Assembly (NCBI GenBank): GCA_024516035.1
Contig: CM044962.1
Coordinates: 2,913,027 to 2,977,026, forward strand
DNA from: Bactericera cockerelli
Lineage: Eukaryota > Arthropoda > Insecta > Hemiptera > Triozidae
Direction of reading: 5' to 3'
Length of the DNA stretch: 64,000 nucleotides
Of this stretch, positions 21,375-32,244 are shown in pieces; position 1 is the stretch's first letter; every line of letters starts with the position of its first letter. The position numbers were made by a program, and so were the translations under genes. Under the pieces are notes generated by a model that worked only from the letters and a program-made list of their open reading frames with translations, searched no databases and was not told the origin of the DNA.

Positions 21375-21658
21375 GTGGTTAAGCACTCGCTTGCTATGCA
21401 GAAGGTCCTGGGTTCGAAATCCCACGCCGACTAAAATTTGTAATAAAAATTTGGTTACAGTTGTTTGTAAGGGATACCTTTCGGTGCACTCGTGTGACCC
21501 AACACCTAAATGGGAAGTATTGTGTCACTTCTCGCCCATTAGAAGGGAGGCATACTACGGGATGGACAGGCTTCAACACAGACCACAAAACGACTACGGT
21601 AGCTCCTGTTTCATGGCTACCAAATAACAAGGCTGTGAAACACTTGGCTTTCTTTAAA
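21375..21658 (+). mobile_element. SINE family I nested in the long-TIR element
   Basis: Nearly complete head (GTGGTTAAGCACTCGCTTGC, B box GGGTTCGAAATCCC) and body. The tail is short (CTTTAAATT). It is inserted in the interior and therefore younger than the host element. Confidence 0.85.
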
Positions 21659-22160
21659 TTACCTTCTCTTTTCTTATCATCAATCCAGTATCCGTTCTAG
21701 TTGATAATTCTTTCTTGAGTTCGTTTTTCAACCGCTAATGAAAGTGTTATTTTTTAAATTATAATTGATTTTTTATATTAATTTCTATATTATTTAATAG
21801 CATCTTTTTGTACAATAGAATATGTGCTAACGTTATTTCTAACACAAAAATAAATGTCTTTTTATCATGGCAGTATATGTTGAAGCTTGTTATAAAGCTC
21901 CCAAGGTAATTAAAGTACCAAAGGGAGATTTAACTTGTATAAAAAAAAAAATCATCAGCTTCCAAAACATAGATAAGGCTACTAAAAAGATTGTTAACCA
22001 TCTGTGGTAGATAGGCGCTGTAGGTCCAGCATTCTTTGATGAAGAGGTACCATCTAATACGAAACAAAGATGGTTATTGATTATGAGAAGGATACAAATA
22101 AAAATATGAATACAAAGTAACCGAACTTGCAACTTTAGTGAAAAAAAAAATCTAGATTTT

Positions 22161-22478
22161 TTGGTTTCACGAGAAACAAAAACTTTCTTCAAAAGATCAG
22201 ATCAAAACACATCATTCTTAAAGTACCCGCCAACATCCTGGTCAACGAATGAAGATTACCTTGAAGGAAAAAACTTCTTGAAACATCTCAAAGTTGTTAA
22301 TGATACAGCAGAAAGGGGAGTAAAATTAATGGATGAGTATAATAACATACTTCCTAAAAATGAAGATCAAAAACAGTTCATTATTAAAGTAATAATTATT
22401 CCGTGCCCGTGTGACAGGCAAAGATACCTATATCACGGCGGTGAGAGGAATATATGGACCCCCAGATCCAATGTTTAG
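22161..22478 (+). pseudogene. Decayed ORF inside long-TIR element
   Basis: An open frame of ~105 codons contains FLKYPPTSWS, LKHLKVVNDTAERGVKLMDE and NEDQKQFIIKV. I associate the NDTAERGVxL...NEEQKQ pattern with a group of uncharacterised, repeated arthropod proteins but cannot name the family from sequence alone. It has no proper start and is followed by a SINE, so it is a relic of the element's internal gene or captured sequence. It is not an independent gene. Confidence 0.45.
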
Positions 22479-22483
22479 GCTCC

Positions 22484-22741
22484 TTTCATGTCCATTGATT
22501 CTACTTGGTTTTAATGTCCTGATTTGAGATAGTCGGGACGGGGGTTTTACCCTTGATCGCTGGGAATCGTACCAGCTACCCACATTAACCTCACTCACCC
22601 TGGGTAGGGCTCGAAATGCCAACCTCTCGTGTTCGGAGGGATCAGGATTTTCTATGCAAAAATTCTGCCCAAACCGGGTATCAAACTAGGGATCTCTGGA
22701 CTACGGGAAGTAGTCATAACCGTTACGCCACAGAGGCTGGC
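22484..22741 (-). mobile_element. tRNA-headed SINE with shared core (family VI)
   Basis: The minus strand starts CCTCTGTGGCGTAACGGTTA (tRNA-like head), then CAGAGATCCCTAGTTTGATA (degraded B box). The central domain follows (GTGAGTGAGGTTAATGTGGG, CCAGCGATCAAGGGTAAAAC). The 3' RTE-type tail is missing. The right edge of the SINE abuts the inner end of the right TIR. Confidence 0.82.
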
Positions 22742-23321
22742 AAGTAGTAAATGACTACAGAACAAGGTATCCTGACAGCAAAAAAGCGGAAATCGGTATA
22801 TTGGTAAATATATCCATTATTCAATATTATTTTGTTCTTATTATCGATTAAAAAAATATAAGAACTGTATTTTGTTTGTATAAAATAATTGAAATTACTT
22901 GCTTTCTTTAATTATCTTAGATTTTTTTCATTATCCAGACGCATTTTACAGTTTTGCTAGCGAGATACAGAGGGATAGAGCAAAAATCTGACTTTGTTAT
23001 TGATTTGCCCAGAAACTGTTTGTTTGAGAGTTAATTTGATAGGAATAAATGTGCTAGATAATTTTGTTACAATTCTATTACTTTTTGAATTTTTATTCCA
23101 AGTTGATCTATTACAGAGAAAATCAACAAAAAGTGCGGGAAAACTTATATTGCCCCTTCAATTAGGACATCTAAACTTTAAGCTCCTGGCGGCACGTGTT
23201 AACGTTTTCTGATCGAGCTGAAACTTTTTAGCAATTTTTTTCTCATGAATTGGAACCACTTTGGGGGGGGAGCACCTTAGATTTCCGACCTTCGAAAATA
23301 AGGGCCACCCTAAGGTATTAT

Positions 23322-23689
23322 GTATTGTACTTCCAACTCATAACTTATGGGTCACTTGCAAATAGATTTTTCTTTTTCAATCACAACAATATTAGGATAG
23401 GTCAGAGTAAGACTAGCAGTGGCAATACAGCGTGCATCTAGTCTGTGTGTCAGAGGAGTGAGGAGAAGATGGAAGACATGGGATAGATTGCTGGGTTATG
23501 AAGATGGAATAGATGCGTGGAAAAGAGACTGATATATCATTTTATTTTAAAAGTTTTTTAAGATTATTATACAAGAAAAAACCATTTTCGAATTTCCACT
23601 GTTTGACGTAAATTTTAACTCCTGGGCTCGGGAAGAACCATAAAAATCCTTGCGATAAACCCTTTCGATGGGCTCAATAAAAAAATGCC
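23322..23689. other. No gene seen
   Basis: Spacer between the long-TIR element and repeat R; no feature was matched. Confidence 0.4.
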
Positions 23690-24040
23690 AATAATTGACA
23701 CAATAATTCCTCGTGATTGGTTCACAGTTTGGCAATTTTGAGATTTTATACTAACTCTCTTGTATTACTTTTTAACATTTTTTTTTTAATCTTTGTATTT
23801 ATTGACATTTTTATTGTTCACATTGTAAATAGGCCTATTCCCGTAAATATACTCCCGTACACCGGGTATTTATTATTATTTATCTCAAAAACTTTTTCAC
23901 CGATTTTCATCATATTTGTTTTGTATAGTAGGTAGTACATCGTTTTTAGTACGTTCTAGATCCTGCAAGAAAATCTGTATCGGCAAGTCGTAGACCTTAT
24001 TTTTGTACTTTTTTGTCCAAAATTTCGGTTTTTTTTTTAA
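23690..24040 (+). repeat. Dispersed repeat R, copy
   Basis: Aligns with 52928-53165: ATTCCTCGTGATTGGTTCAC, CTGTATCGGCAAGTCGT and TTTGTCCAAAATTTCGG are shared. Its origin is unknown; other parts occur at 6745, 37195 and inside 48162-48853. Confidence 0.6.
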
Positions 24041-24043
24041 ATA

Positions 24044-24790
24044 CAGGGTGTCCCATTAGAAACAAGACATTCAAATATCTCGAGAAAAATTATAGAAAAA
24101 ATCTGTTCAAGATCATTTTCATAGCTCTAAAGGGGACATATTTAATGTTGACCTCTAGAAGTTTCTCGGATGACCCTTGTAAGGTTATTTCAAGGTCAAA
24201 TTTGGAATTTTAAAAAGCACACCCTATTTATTATGAAAATTTTGAAATCTACACAAAATTTGAAGTTCAAAAAATTCTTGTAATTTTTGTCACACACAAT
24301 TTCACACTTTTTAGTGAGTGTTTTTCCATTTTAGACCATGAGTGGGGCATATCAAATCAATATAATTTTAAATGTCAAACACGATAGTAATGTAATATTG
24401 GTTTTTCATTTTACTTAACTGTTTAGGTCCCCTATATTAGAGATCAAACAAATTAAGTAAAATGGAAATACAATATTATTATCATGTTCAGCACCTGAAA
24501 TTAAATTGATATGATATGCCGCACTCATGATGTAAGATGGTAAAAAAAACCTCATACTACCTAAAATGAGAGTTTCCCCACCTTCAGCACAAGATTTTTT
24601 ATCTTTTGAAGGTGGGTATACCCTCATTATTTGTTGAAGATGTTTATTTGTGAAATATAAATACATGGAAAATTAGAAAAAGGTGTGAAACTGGGTGTGA
24701 CAAAAATTACAAGTAAGAATTGGTTTCAACCTAATATTTTGTGTTGATTTCAAAAATGACATAAAAAATTTCTCAGAAGTAAAACTAGGT
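24044..24790. mobile_element. Foldback element FB2, right end lost
   Basis: CAGGGTGTCCCATTAGAAAC tip at 24044. The left arm runs to about 24420 and the opposite arm follows immediately (shared words GATATGCCGCACTCA, GGTGTGACAAAAATTAC). The right arm is interrupted by a ~110-bp insertion with AATGAGGGTATACCC-type sequence and lacks its terminal tip. Related arms lie at 45925-46297 and 46609-46775. Confidence 0.65.
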
Positions 24791-25063
24791 GCAAGCGGTC
24801 CATTGTTGAGCATGCGCGTTAAAATACAAAGGTGTGAGGGAGCCTGGAGTCACAAGTTCTCAAAACATGCTGGTCAATAAATTAGTGCTGAACTGCTGGT
24901 ACTATACCGGTAAACTGTCAACAAACACCAGCCATAATAATAATTAGGTTTTCTTTTATTAGGCATAAAAATTAGAAGTATGACACACAAACACACATAA
25001 TTTACACCTATGTTAATGAATAGATAATATATTTTATCGAATTTGTGATAATCACTTTCTTCA
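24791..25063. other. No feature seen
   Basis: AT-rich spacer. Nothing coding is supported. Confidence 0.4.
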
Positions 25064-25242
25064 TGTCACAACTACTCAAACTCGCTTTGCTAAATTTTTG
25101 CTGAACTTGGGACTCGAACCACCGACCTCCGGTTACAAGTTCGCCGCCTTGTCAATGCAACTACTGAGGTCGTTACTTAAATGGGAAGTATGTTCCTTGT
25201 CTAGTCTCACTCATCAGAGGGAGACATAATACGAGATTTTGT
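25064..25242. mobile_element. SINE III head joined to SINE I fragment
   Basis: 25064-25175 is a minus-strand family III unit. It is followed directly by a short degraded piece of the family I body in plus orientation (CTTAAATGGGAAGTATGTTC, CATCAGAGGGAGACATAATA). Confidence 0.65.
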
Positions 25243-25315
25243 TCAGTAGTGGTAAGTCTTTCAATTTTATTAGAGATATTTTTTCCAACATCTTTGAAAT
25301 GATTGTTCATTACAT
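25243..25315 (-). mobile_element. Internal fragment of the LINE ORF2
   Basis: About 73 bp match, in reverse complement and with very few changes, the full-length LINE at about 3826-3898 (TTGTTCAGTAGTGGTAAGTC, CCAACATCTTTGAAATGATT). No other LINE sequence flanks it, so it is an isolated piece. Confidence 0.75.
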
Positions 25316-26099
25316 CTAATTCTGTTTCATAATTCGTGCCTATATAGACGTACGCACTAGGTAACTAACTCACATATTATTACAAAATAATATACTCGTA
25401 TCATGTCACATGACATGACCTATGTTTTTACTGCAGAAATAGTTCATTTAATTGCCCTGACAATGGTTTGTAATAGTTCAATCATAATAATATGGTAGGT
25501 TATTCTCATAGATATTTGGGTATTGTTCTACAATGCATTGAACCATACAAGGTATTCAAAAAATCTTGCGTCAAACGAATTAATAGGTAGGTGTATCTTA
25601 CTAGAATCTTTTTGTTTTCTTTCTTATTTGTTCATGAATTTAATAGGGCTGTGAGTTTTTTTCTCTCTTAATACATACTATCTTTCTCTTCATATCACGA
25701 TTTTAATAATATATAGAAAAAAAAAATACAATAATACTAAATACTCCCCCTTGGGCCATTCAGTCTTCTTTCTTCTAATCTTACATACAAAACAGAATCT
25801 TTAAGTGATTAATATTATATTTCATAGTACATAATATATCTGTATACAAATTAATTTATTCAAATAAATCTTTGAGTTCAATGCCCACAGTCGAGGAGAA
25901 ATATGTATTTTTCCTATGAGTTTTAAGTCGTTCGCTCCGATTCCGCTAGTTTTATATAAGGTGAAACATTTAATATGTTTTAAATGGGGCTTCGGTGTAT
26001 AGTATAGTTTTTGATAGTTTCTAGAAATTTGATGTAGATTATCATTGTTTCATCCCACATGAAAACATTCACATAAAATCTCTACTACTACTGATAGCT
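25316..26099. other. No gene seen
   Basis: AT-rich spacer. No repeat or coding region was matched. Confidence 0.45.
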
Positions 26100-26345
26100 G
26101 ACAGGTTGTCAAGTTCTTCTGCTTTTACTTTGTCTTTAATCCCGCTCAAGCGGGGTCGACATTTCTTACCACCTGTCTCCAGGCAGTCCCGTCAAGAACC
26201 TCATCGCCCGTTATTCCTTTTTCTCGTAGATCTTGATTTATTTTATTTTTCCATTTCTTCTTTGGTCTTCCTCTTTGTTCCTCAACTGCAAATCTCTCAA
26301 CTTTATTACCAATGTAGTTTTAGTCCTTCTTTTCACATGCCCAAA
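26100..26345 (-). pseudogene. RTE-like LINE, 3' end of ORF2 and tail
   Basis: The minus strand reads, across several stops and shifts, WFGHVKRRTK ... LRDLQL ... KRRPKKKWKN-type ... DLREKGI ... GTAWRQVVRNVDPA-like residues, which is the usual RTE C-terminus. The 3' tail then reads GTCGACCCCGCTTGAGCGGG followed by AAGACAAAGTAAAAGCAGAAG-like sequence. The same tail ends SINE family VI at 39077. It is a 5'-truncated relic. Confidence 0.75.
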
Positions 26346-26509
26346 CCACTGTACTTTTGTTTAATCTTTTTTGATATTTTCAACAAGTTCACCTTGTCTC
26401 TAATAACTTCATTTCTTATTCTACGAGTATATACACGAGTAACTAAACATTTAATCTAAACATAGGTTATTTAGTTAATCTGAGAAAAAAATACCTCCAC
26501 AAATATGTT

Positions 26510-26705
26510 AATCTTTGGTTGGAACAGATTGCCATAGGCAATAACCCCGCCCTTTAGTTAGGACATATGTTTTTATAATTTTTTCTATTCTTTTTCATTT
26601 TTATTGTATATATTGTTTCCATTTTTTTCATTGTTAAAATAATTATTTGTATTATACATTATGTCCATTTATATCTAATAAAGTGTAAAATAATAATAAT
26701 AATCT
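26510..26705 (+). mobile_element. LINE 3' UTR fragment with AAT tail
   Basis: GGAACAGATTGCCATAGGCA followed by ATAACCCCGCC, a T/A-rich stretch, then AATAAAGTGTAAAATAATAA ending in AAT repeats. This resembles 3' ends of CR1/L2-type LINEs; the assignment is from general pattern only. Confidence 0.5.
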
Positions 26706-26759
26706 TTTTTTGCATAGCTTTTGCACAGTTGATGGTTCCCGGAACAATATTTTTTTTAC

Positions 26760-26862
26760 AGGATTGGGGTTTAAACCCACTGCCTGACCTCCTAAAAAGG
26801 AGTAGAACCACCGAGCTCCAAATTACAAGTCCGCCCCTTTATCGATCAAACTGAGGTCAGTT
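26760..26862 (-). mobile_element. SINE family III copy next to receptor 3' end
   Basis: Degraded family III head on the minus strand (ACCTCAGTTTGATCGATAAA, then GGACTTGTAATTTGG). It lies only 26 bp beyond the receptor stop codon and so probably inside its 3' UTR. Confidence 0.65.
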
Positions 26863-26888
26863 TTTGGAAGGAACTGCAAAACATTAAA

Positions 26889-29120
26889 CTAAAAATTGTT
26901 TTTGACACTTTGAATTCTCAGAAGGTTAAACATGGAGTATCCTGTCTTGAGAATTGAAACCATGGAATTGTAACTGAAAGGCATCAGCCCTGCAACTGTA
27001 ATGTATCTATTCGTCTGATTCACCGGCATAATCAAAGGAATCATCTTCTGGGTTTCCCGGGAACACTTATACCAGTGGCTGTTCATCAGTCCTTGCTTGA
27101 AGGATACATTACAAGACGCATAAATTTCTCCCATGACGTACACAGAAGCAAAAGCCATGAAAACCAGCGAAATCTCGCCCATCAGTCTCCTTTTCTCCGG
27201 CGGTGACAGTAGTCCTGGCATACAAAAAGCATACAAGGTCATGCAAAATCCGCTGAGAAAGACGATGTTTAAGATAGCATAGTCGATTCTGATATGGCTC
27301 TCATACTGGAAAAGGAAAAAAAAAGAAGGAAATACTAAAAGTAAGGTCGTTAGTTGTTTTTAATAGTTTTGTAATATTTACCTTGTCAATTTTTACTTCC
27401 GAGAAATTTTTAATATTAGAATACGGAAGTATTGTATTCGTTTTTGTAACAAAAAAAATATTTTTTCTTTTCTTTTTTTGATCCTGTTGTTTATTGTTTT
27501 TCTAATTTCTGATACAATACATAGATTTCGTGTGATTTTGAAAGTTTAATGTAATTTGGATGCTTTTTCACTTTCTGAGCTAATATTATGACGTATTTAC
27601 AAGTGCATTTGTCCCAGTAGTCGTCGTGGTCTATTAATATATTTTGATAGTCTTACATAATTATGCCATTTAAGCATTGCAGTATTTATATCAGTGTTCA
27701 TTATTCTAACTATTTGCTAATTACCTTTCCTCTGATTTTTCTCAGATCTTGTTCAAACTGTACTATATTTTTTAAATAAAAATATTCGTAGTGGCCAAAT
27801 AAGACACTTTGGGCAGCCTTCCCCAATTGTATATTTCCTCCAGAAAAGTCTGCTTTCACTTGCTCTCTCCTTGAGATGTTTGTGTAGAAAATTCTCACTC
27901 CTTTTTCATCCAAGTGGTCTCTTCCCACTGCACTGACGTACTTGCTCAGCACATCATAGAGCATTTTGAAGTTATGGGCCATCAGTATGTAGTTGTACAT
28001 ACCAATGAATGCCTCGACTGAAAATAGTATACCCAGATATACTTCGCAGATGTACAATGCGATGAAGCATTTGGGATCAGATGGGTCCACAAATGGAATG
28101 TATAGAGGAACTGGCAGCATGTTCTCTGGATGTTTTAACTTGTAAATAGATTTAATTTTCAGATATTGTGATTCTGTTTGAGGCACCAAGGGATATACTA
28201 GTGTTACTCCAACTGGAAATTGAAATTAATCATGTGAGTAAAATCAAAATAGGTAGTCATAAATAACGTCATCGTCATCATTTGCAACACCTTTTTCTCG
28301 TTTAGACGGGTTTGGCTTTTCTCGATAGGCCGAAATAGGCCATTCAGGGCCGCATGGGGGCTGTTTCAGTGAAAATTGAAAACGATTTTTCTATTTTTAT
28401 TGAATAAAACAAGGCTTTTGAAATTTTGTAAAGTGATGAAAAAATATATTTTATAATCAGTAATAAAATTTCGTGATCTTTGACGCTAAAGGGGCTGCAC
28501 TGTGGTCAAAAAAAGAAAAACGTGGGCCGGTTGATAGAAAAATATTAAACCCCATCAACCATCAAGTGGGGTATCGAATGAATGGTCTCGATGTCCTGAA
28601 ACTTGATATGGCATTTATAATTTGATAAGAGGATCTGTGTGAGGTTTACAGTTCACATATCTTCCAGCAGATTAGTTTATAACTTACTTATTGTCATGGC
28701 AGTCTGTACTGCCAATGGAAAAATATACATGATTTCCCGTCTGTCATGAAGAAGCACCACGTCAACATTGCGATGGCTCCTCCAAGTGACTTCAAAGAAG
28801 TCATTGATTTGAAGAACATTCTTCAGATTGAACTTGAAATGAAATGCCTGTATCGTCAGAAGCAACAACACCACCAATTCCAGCAACCTGCTGCAACACT
28901 CAGCCGCGTCTGTGACGGAATATTTGAAGCAAGCAACCATCCAACTAATGAAGCTGGTGAAAAGCAAGGAGCTGACAATATTGGAGTAGACATTGTGAAC
29001 CTTATTCTTCCAGATGTTTTTGTAGAAGTGTGGCAAGCTGATGAGTCCAAGAATGTGCGAAATTTGCAGAATGATGACAGCAGCATGTCTGTTGTGCAGA
29101 TATTTGCGAATTTTACTCAT
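26889..29120 (-). CDS. Insect odorant receptor (7tm_6), three exons
   Basis: The exons on the minus strand are 29120-28688 (433 nt), 28212-27725 (488 nt) and 27305-26889 (417 nt), joining in frame to a 445-aa protein. Exon 1 ends at GTAAGT and exon 2 starts after TTTCCAG, splitting an Ile codon 1/2. Exon 2 ends at GTAATT and exon 3 starts after TTTTCCAG in phase 0. It is a seven-transmembrane ligand-gated cation-channel subunit of sensory neuron membranes that acts with Orco; this is known for the family, not shown here. Evidence includes hydrophobic segments, length near the family norm, and the C-terminal motif MPFSYNSMVSILKTGYSMFN, the standard receptor signature of TM7. The Orco-specific features are not seen, so it is a tuning receptor. 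Start Met is preceded by AAAGAA. No stops or frameshifts. Confidence 0.93.
27306..27724 (-). other. Intron 2 of the odorant receptor
   Basis: 419 bp, bounded by GTAATT and TTTTCCAG, AT-rich, with a polypyrimidine tract before the acceptor. No mobile element was recognised inside. Confidence 0.85.
28213..28687 (-). other. Intron 1 of the odorant receptor
   Basis: 475 bp, bounded by GTAAGT and TTTCCAG. Contains a GC-richer stretch (28330-28370) with no match elsewhere in the window. Confidence 0.85.
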
Positions 29121-30009
29121 TTCTTTAAAGAACTATTGTATCTCACATAATTAAGTTTTGATTATTATTTTTTTTATAAAAAAAGAAGCATGACGGTTTT
29201 CTTTTCTATTTTCCAGACGGTTTCCATAATGATGATTATGATGATGATGATGATCCCATTGACACCATTACTGGCAGGGATTTCCTTTATTAGCTAAAGG
29301 ATTGGTTGTTGGGAGTTCTGGACGTTTCACTCGTAGAATGATTGATTTAATAATCAATTATGTAGATAAAAAGTTTAGTAAATGATGCATCACGTCTGGA
29401 TCACGTCAAAAGTTTAGTAATCACGTCTGGATGTTAATCAACCAAATTATGGAACAAACTTGTGAAACGTTGATTTATTATTTTGTTAAATGAAAACGAG
29501 AAATGTTGAAACTATTGCTCTTGTCTGTTAACACCTGCCGAGGAAAATTAGGAAATAACTTGAACTCGAGAAACAGTGTAAAAGAACATTGATAATGTAT
29601 CTTCTATACGATGTAAACACTAGAATATTAAATATTAAATGAGGTATATAAAAAAATATTACGTCTCACTATCGAGGTAATATGATATTACCGACAGTAG
29701 TAAGAAAATCCTAACATGACTGTATTAATGACTGGATAACAAGACATTAATATTTCATTGGTCACGTGGCGTGTCCAAAATTTGAATAATTCAAGAATGT
29801 TTAAAGCTTTTTTAAGCTTTTTGAGAAGGTTTAACGTTCATTCCAACTGCGCCTTTAAACATTATAAAGTGCATTTTTTTAAATTCATTCAGCTTGTATT
29901 ATCGCTTTCATAATGACCGATAGATGTTTAATAAGATGCGTCGATCTTAAAATTGTAGTTGATTTTATTTTTATTTTACAAAAATTTAGAAGAAAATATG
30001 TGAATATTT
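29121..30009. other. Upstream flank of the receptor gene
   Basis: Expected promoter side of the minus-strand receptor. A GAT-rich microsatellite lies at 29228-29256 and a local duplication of the TCACGTCTGGAT phrase at 29388-29432. No clear TATA or initiator was identified. Confidence 0.5.
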
Positions 30010-30660
30010 TATTTTCTATTTATTTATTGGTGTACATCAAATTTACAATTTTTTTACGCAAGTCAAATACAGAAATGGGGTAGGAGAAGGAAAAAACACA
30101 ATAAAACTTAAGAAGTAACTAAGACAAACTAAGTAAATTGTAAGTTAAACTCAGATCCCTCAAGCTAAAGGTCAGGTTCGTCTAAAGAATGAAAAGCCTC
30201 CTTTAGAAGAAAATTAGTGATAAATGTTTTGAATAGCTTTAGTGGCATGTCCCTGATATGTGGGGGCAATTTGTTGAACAATATAGGTAATAGCATGATA
30301 ATTGGGACCGTTTCGAGCTGCCTTAACACGATTACATTATTAATGACTAAGTTATTTCTATGTCTCGCATTATGAGAATGGACAATTGGACATGTTCAAA
30401 TGAAGTACGAGTATTTTGGTCCCTATGCTTCTTTTAATGGGTTAGACACTGAATAATGAACATGAATGGAAGTGAATTTCCATTCTTATAAAAGCTGGTT
30501 TGGCAGGTTCATTATGTGGCAGTTTACCCAGGATACGGATTTCTTTTTTTGTAAAATGAACAATTTTATTTTCGGCTGTAAGTGGTATGGCCCCAGAGAA
30601 GCAATCCGTATGATAGTAAGGAATTTATAATAAGTCAAAATACGCATTTTTCAAAGTAGT
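30010..30660 (-). pseudogene. LINE fragment: RT C-terminus plus 3' UTR
   Basis: The minus strand, in shifting frames, reads FTKKEIRILGKLPHN, then NTRTSFEHVQLSILIMRDIE and LPILFNKLPPHIRDMPLKLF followed by TFITNFLLKEAFHSLDEP and a stop. The LFNKLPPxIR...FLxxxAFYS pattern is the C-terminus of LINE reverse transcriptases. The 3' UTR ends in AATAAATAGAAAATAAAAT. It differs from the full-length LINE of this window and is broken by stops. Confidence 0.75.
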
Positions 30661-30665
30661 GGGAG

Positions 30666-30787
30666 ATAACTCAAATTCCTACGGTACCTAGATTAGCAGA
30701 CTAGCGCGTTAACCACTTCACTATACCAGTACAGCACTTTTCAACCAAGTGGTAGTCAAGTGGTTAATCCCACCCAGTGCATGATTT
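30666..30787. mobile_element. Rearranged SINE II pieces (head to head)
   Basis: 30666-30735 is a minus-strand head fragment. 30750-30787 is a plus-strand head with an internal deletion joining AGTGGTTAATC directly to CCACCCAGTGCATG. Confidence 0.6.
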
Positions 30788-30870
30788 TAATTTTGATTTA
30801 CTCAAGGCATGTCTCGAGAACAAAATCAATTCTTGGAAGAACAATAATTATAATAACAAAATAATAAGGC

Positions 30871-31083
30871 AGTCAAGTGGTTAATGCACTAGTCTGGTAA
30901 TCTAGGTACCTTAGGGATCCGTGGGTTCAAATTCCACCCAGTGCATGAATTTTTTCTCATTAATTTGAGTTTGTGTCCACATAATTATAAGACTCTGAGG
31001 GTTAGGTGGTAGAAAATGCTTTGAGTATTAACCTCGCCTGGTGGTTACCTTCCACTAAAGAGTGTTATTATTATTATTATTAT
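30871..31083 (+). mobile_element. SINE family II copy
   Basis: Full head (GTCAAGTGGTTAATGCACTA, GGGTTCAAATTCCACCC), body and an ATT microsatellite tail (31067-31083). Confidence 0.86.
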
Positions 31084-31116
31084 AAAAAAATCAAGGTGAA
31101 AATGGTATTACAAGTG

Positions 31117-31310
31117 TAAGTCACCGTGGCCGAGCAAAGTAGATTAGGTATCAGACTTGCATGCACGGTGACCTGGGTTTGAATTCCGACCGGATAGAAA
31201 ATTGTCTGTTCTGGTCTCTGGATCACCGTCATGTATATTGAAAGTCCCGGGTCCATGCATACATTGCATACCTCGTGAGGAAAAATGAGTAGGTAGTTGT
31301 TCAAGGTACG
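31117..31310 (+). mobile_element. SINE family V copy
   Basis: Head GTCACCGTGGCCGAGCAAAG with B box CTGGGTTTGAATTCC, then body with CATACCTCGTGAGGAAAAAT. The 3' part stops near GTAGTTGTTCAAGG. Confidence 0.8.
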
Positions 31311-31341
31311 ACAATGCCAAATTATAAAACAGAATTAAATT

Positions 31342-31436
31342 TAAGATAAGCCAGACACGCCCTCAAGTCGGAGTTTCAACCAATCACAGCACACTATGGC
31401 CCGACTTGAGGGACAGACTGAGGGACGCTTATCTTA
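31342..31436. mobile_element. Short palindromic MITE
   Basis: Ends TAAGATAAGC and GCTTATCTTA are perfect inverted repeats. Inside, CCCTCAAGTCGG pairs with CCGACTTGAGGG. No transposase and no clear target duplication beyond TTA-like flanks. Confidence 0.65.
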
Positions 31437-31465
31437 TATTCAATCCTGCAACATAATTCTTATTT

Positions 31466-31650
31466 ATACTGCCCGATTAGGACTATTAAGTCCCATTATT
31501 CCAGCAGTAAGCCCAAGACGTATTATTATGTGGTAAAAATCCCAACTGGGAGGATAACTTGTCTTGTCCCGGCTGGGTTTCGAACCGCGACCTATGGAAT
31601 CTCTGATTCACACAGTGCCACCTTTACCACTGAGCTACGGGACAGACCTT
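31466..31650 (-). mobile_element. SINE family IV (minus)
   Basis: Reverse complement of 17303-17505, with head and T arm (GGCTGGGTTTCGAACCGCGA) and the AGCAGTAAGCCCAAGAC body intact. A shorter fragment of the same body sits at about 31725-31775. Confidence 0.85.
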
Positions 31651-32244
31651 TGGTTTTACAAATTATAGACTTTGTTTTACAAATGAAATTATATATTCGT
31701 AGATAGAATAGAAATTACCTGTTATACTGCCGAGTGAGACTCCTTTATTCAGCAGCCCAAACAAGTCTTATTATTTTCAAATTAAAACACATTGCACAAA
31801 ATAATAATCTAATATTAATACTGGCCCTTACCTGATAGAAGGTTAGATACAGGCAATAACTCGATCAAGCCACACCAATTCAGTCTGATCATGATCACAC
31901 CAAGAAGATAGCCAATATCATGTTTTCACGTGAACAATAATATGATGTCTAGTTTATGTTCACACGCCTCACACCAATATGATGGCTAAAATCAATCACC
32001 GAGTATACCAAAAATCTGACAAAGTCCGTCAAAATTGTTCTTTTTCACTAAAAATACACAATTTTTTGTTCAAAATGATAGTAATAACTATAATTAAGTC
32101 AAGTTAAATAATGTTCAACGTTTAGAAAGAAAAAAAATAACAGTCGATTCAATTTGAGAAAATACTTAGTGAAGTAATATTAATAATTAAGAATTGAAAA
32201 CTGAATAGAGATGTTAAATTAATGAACCGGAAATAATAATTATA
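31651..32244. other. No gene seen
   Basis: AT-rich spacer carrying only the short SINE IV body fragment at 31725-31775. Confidence 0.45.

Larger units (their letters stand above)
20688..23321. mobile_element. Long-TIR transposon with 9-bp target duplication (MULE-like)
   Basis: The element 20697-23312 (2616 bp) begins TAGGGTGGCCCTTA and ends with its inverse. The two terminal inverted repeats are about 583 bp (20697-21279) and 571 bp (22742-23312), diverged by point changes and small indels. Perfect 9-bp direct repeats AGGTATTAT flank it (20688-20696 and 23313-23321). Very long TIRs together with a 9-bp duplication point to the Mutator/MULE group. The interior holds a decayed reading frame and two later SINE insertions, so the copy is non-autonomous. 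Confidence 0.9.

Noticed and set aside
22161..22478. A free-standing host gene with an NDTAERGV motif
   Set aside because: It sits between the TIRs of a defined transposon, lacks a start and is truncated by a SINE.
20697..23312. A Polinton/Maverick because of the long TIRs
   Set aside because: Polintons are 15-20 kb with 6-bp duplications; this element is 2.6 kb with a 9-bp duplication.
28746..29150. A 134-codon plus-strand frame
   Set aside because: It lies antisense to receptor exon 1, has no domain, and the minus strand has receptor features and splice sites.
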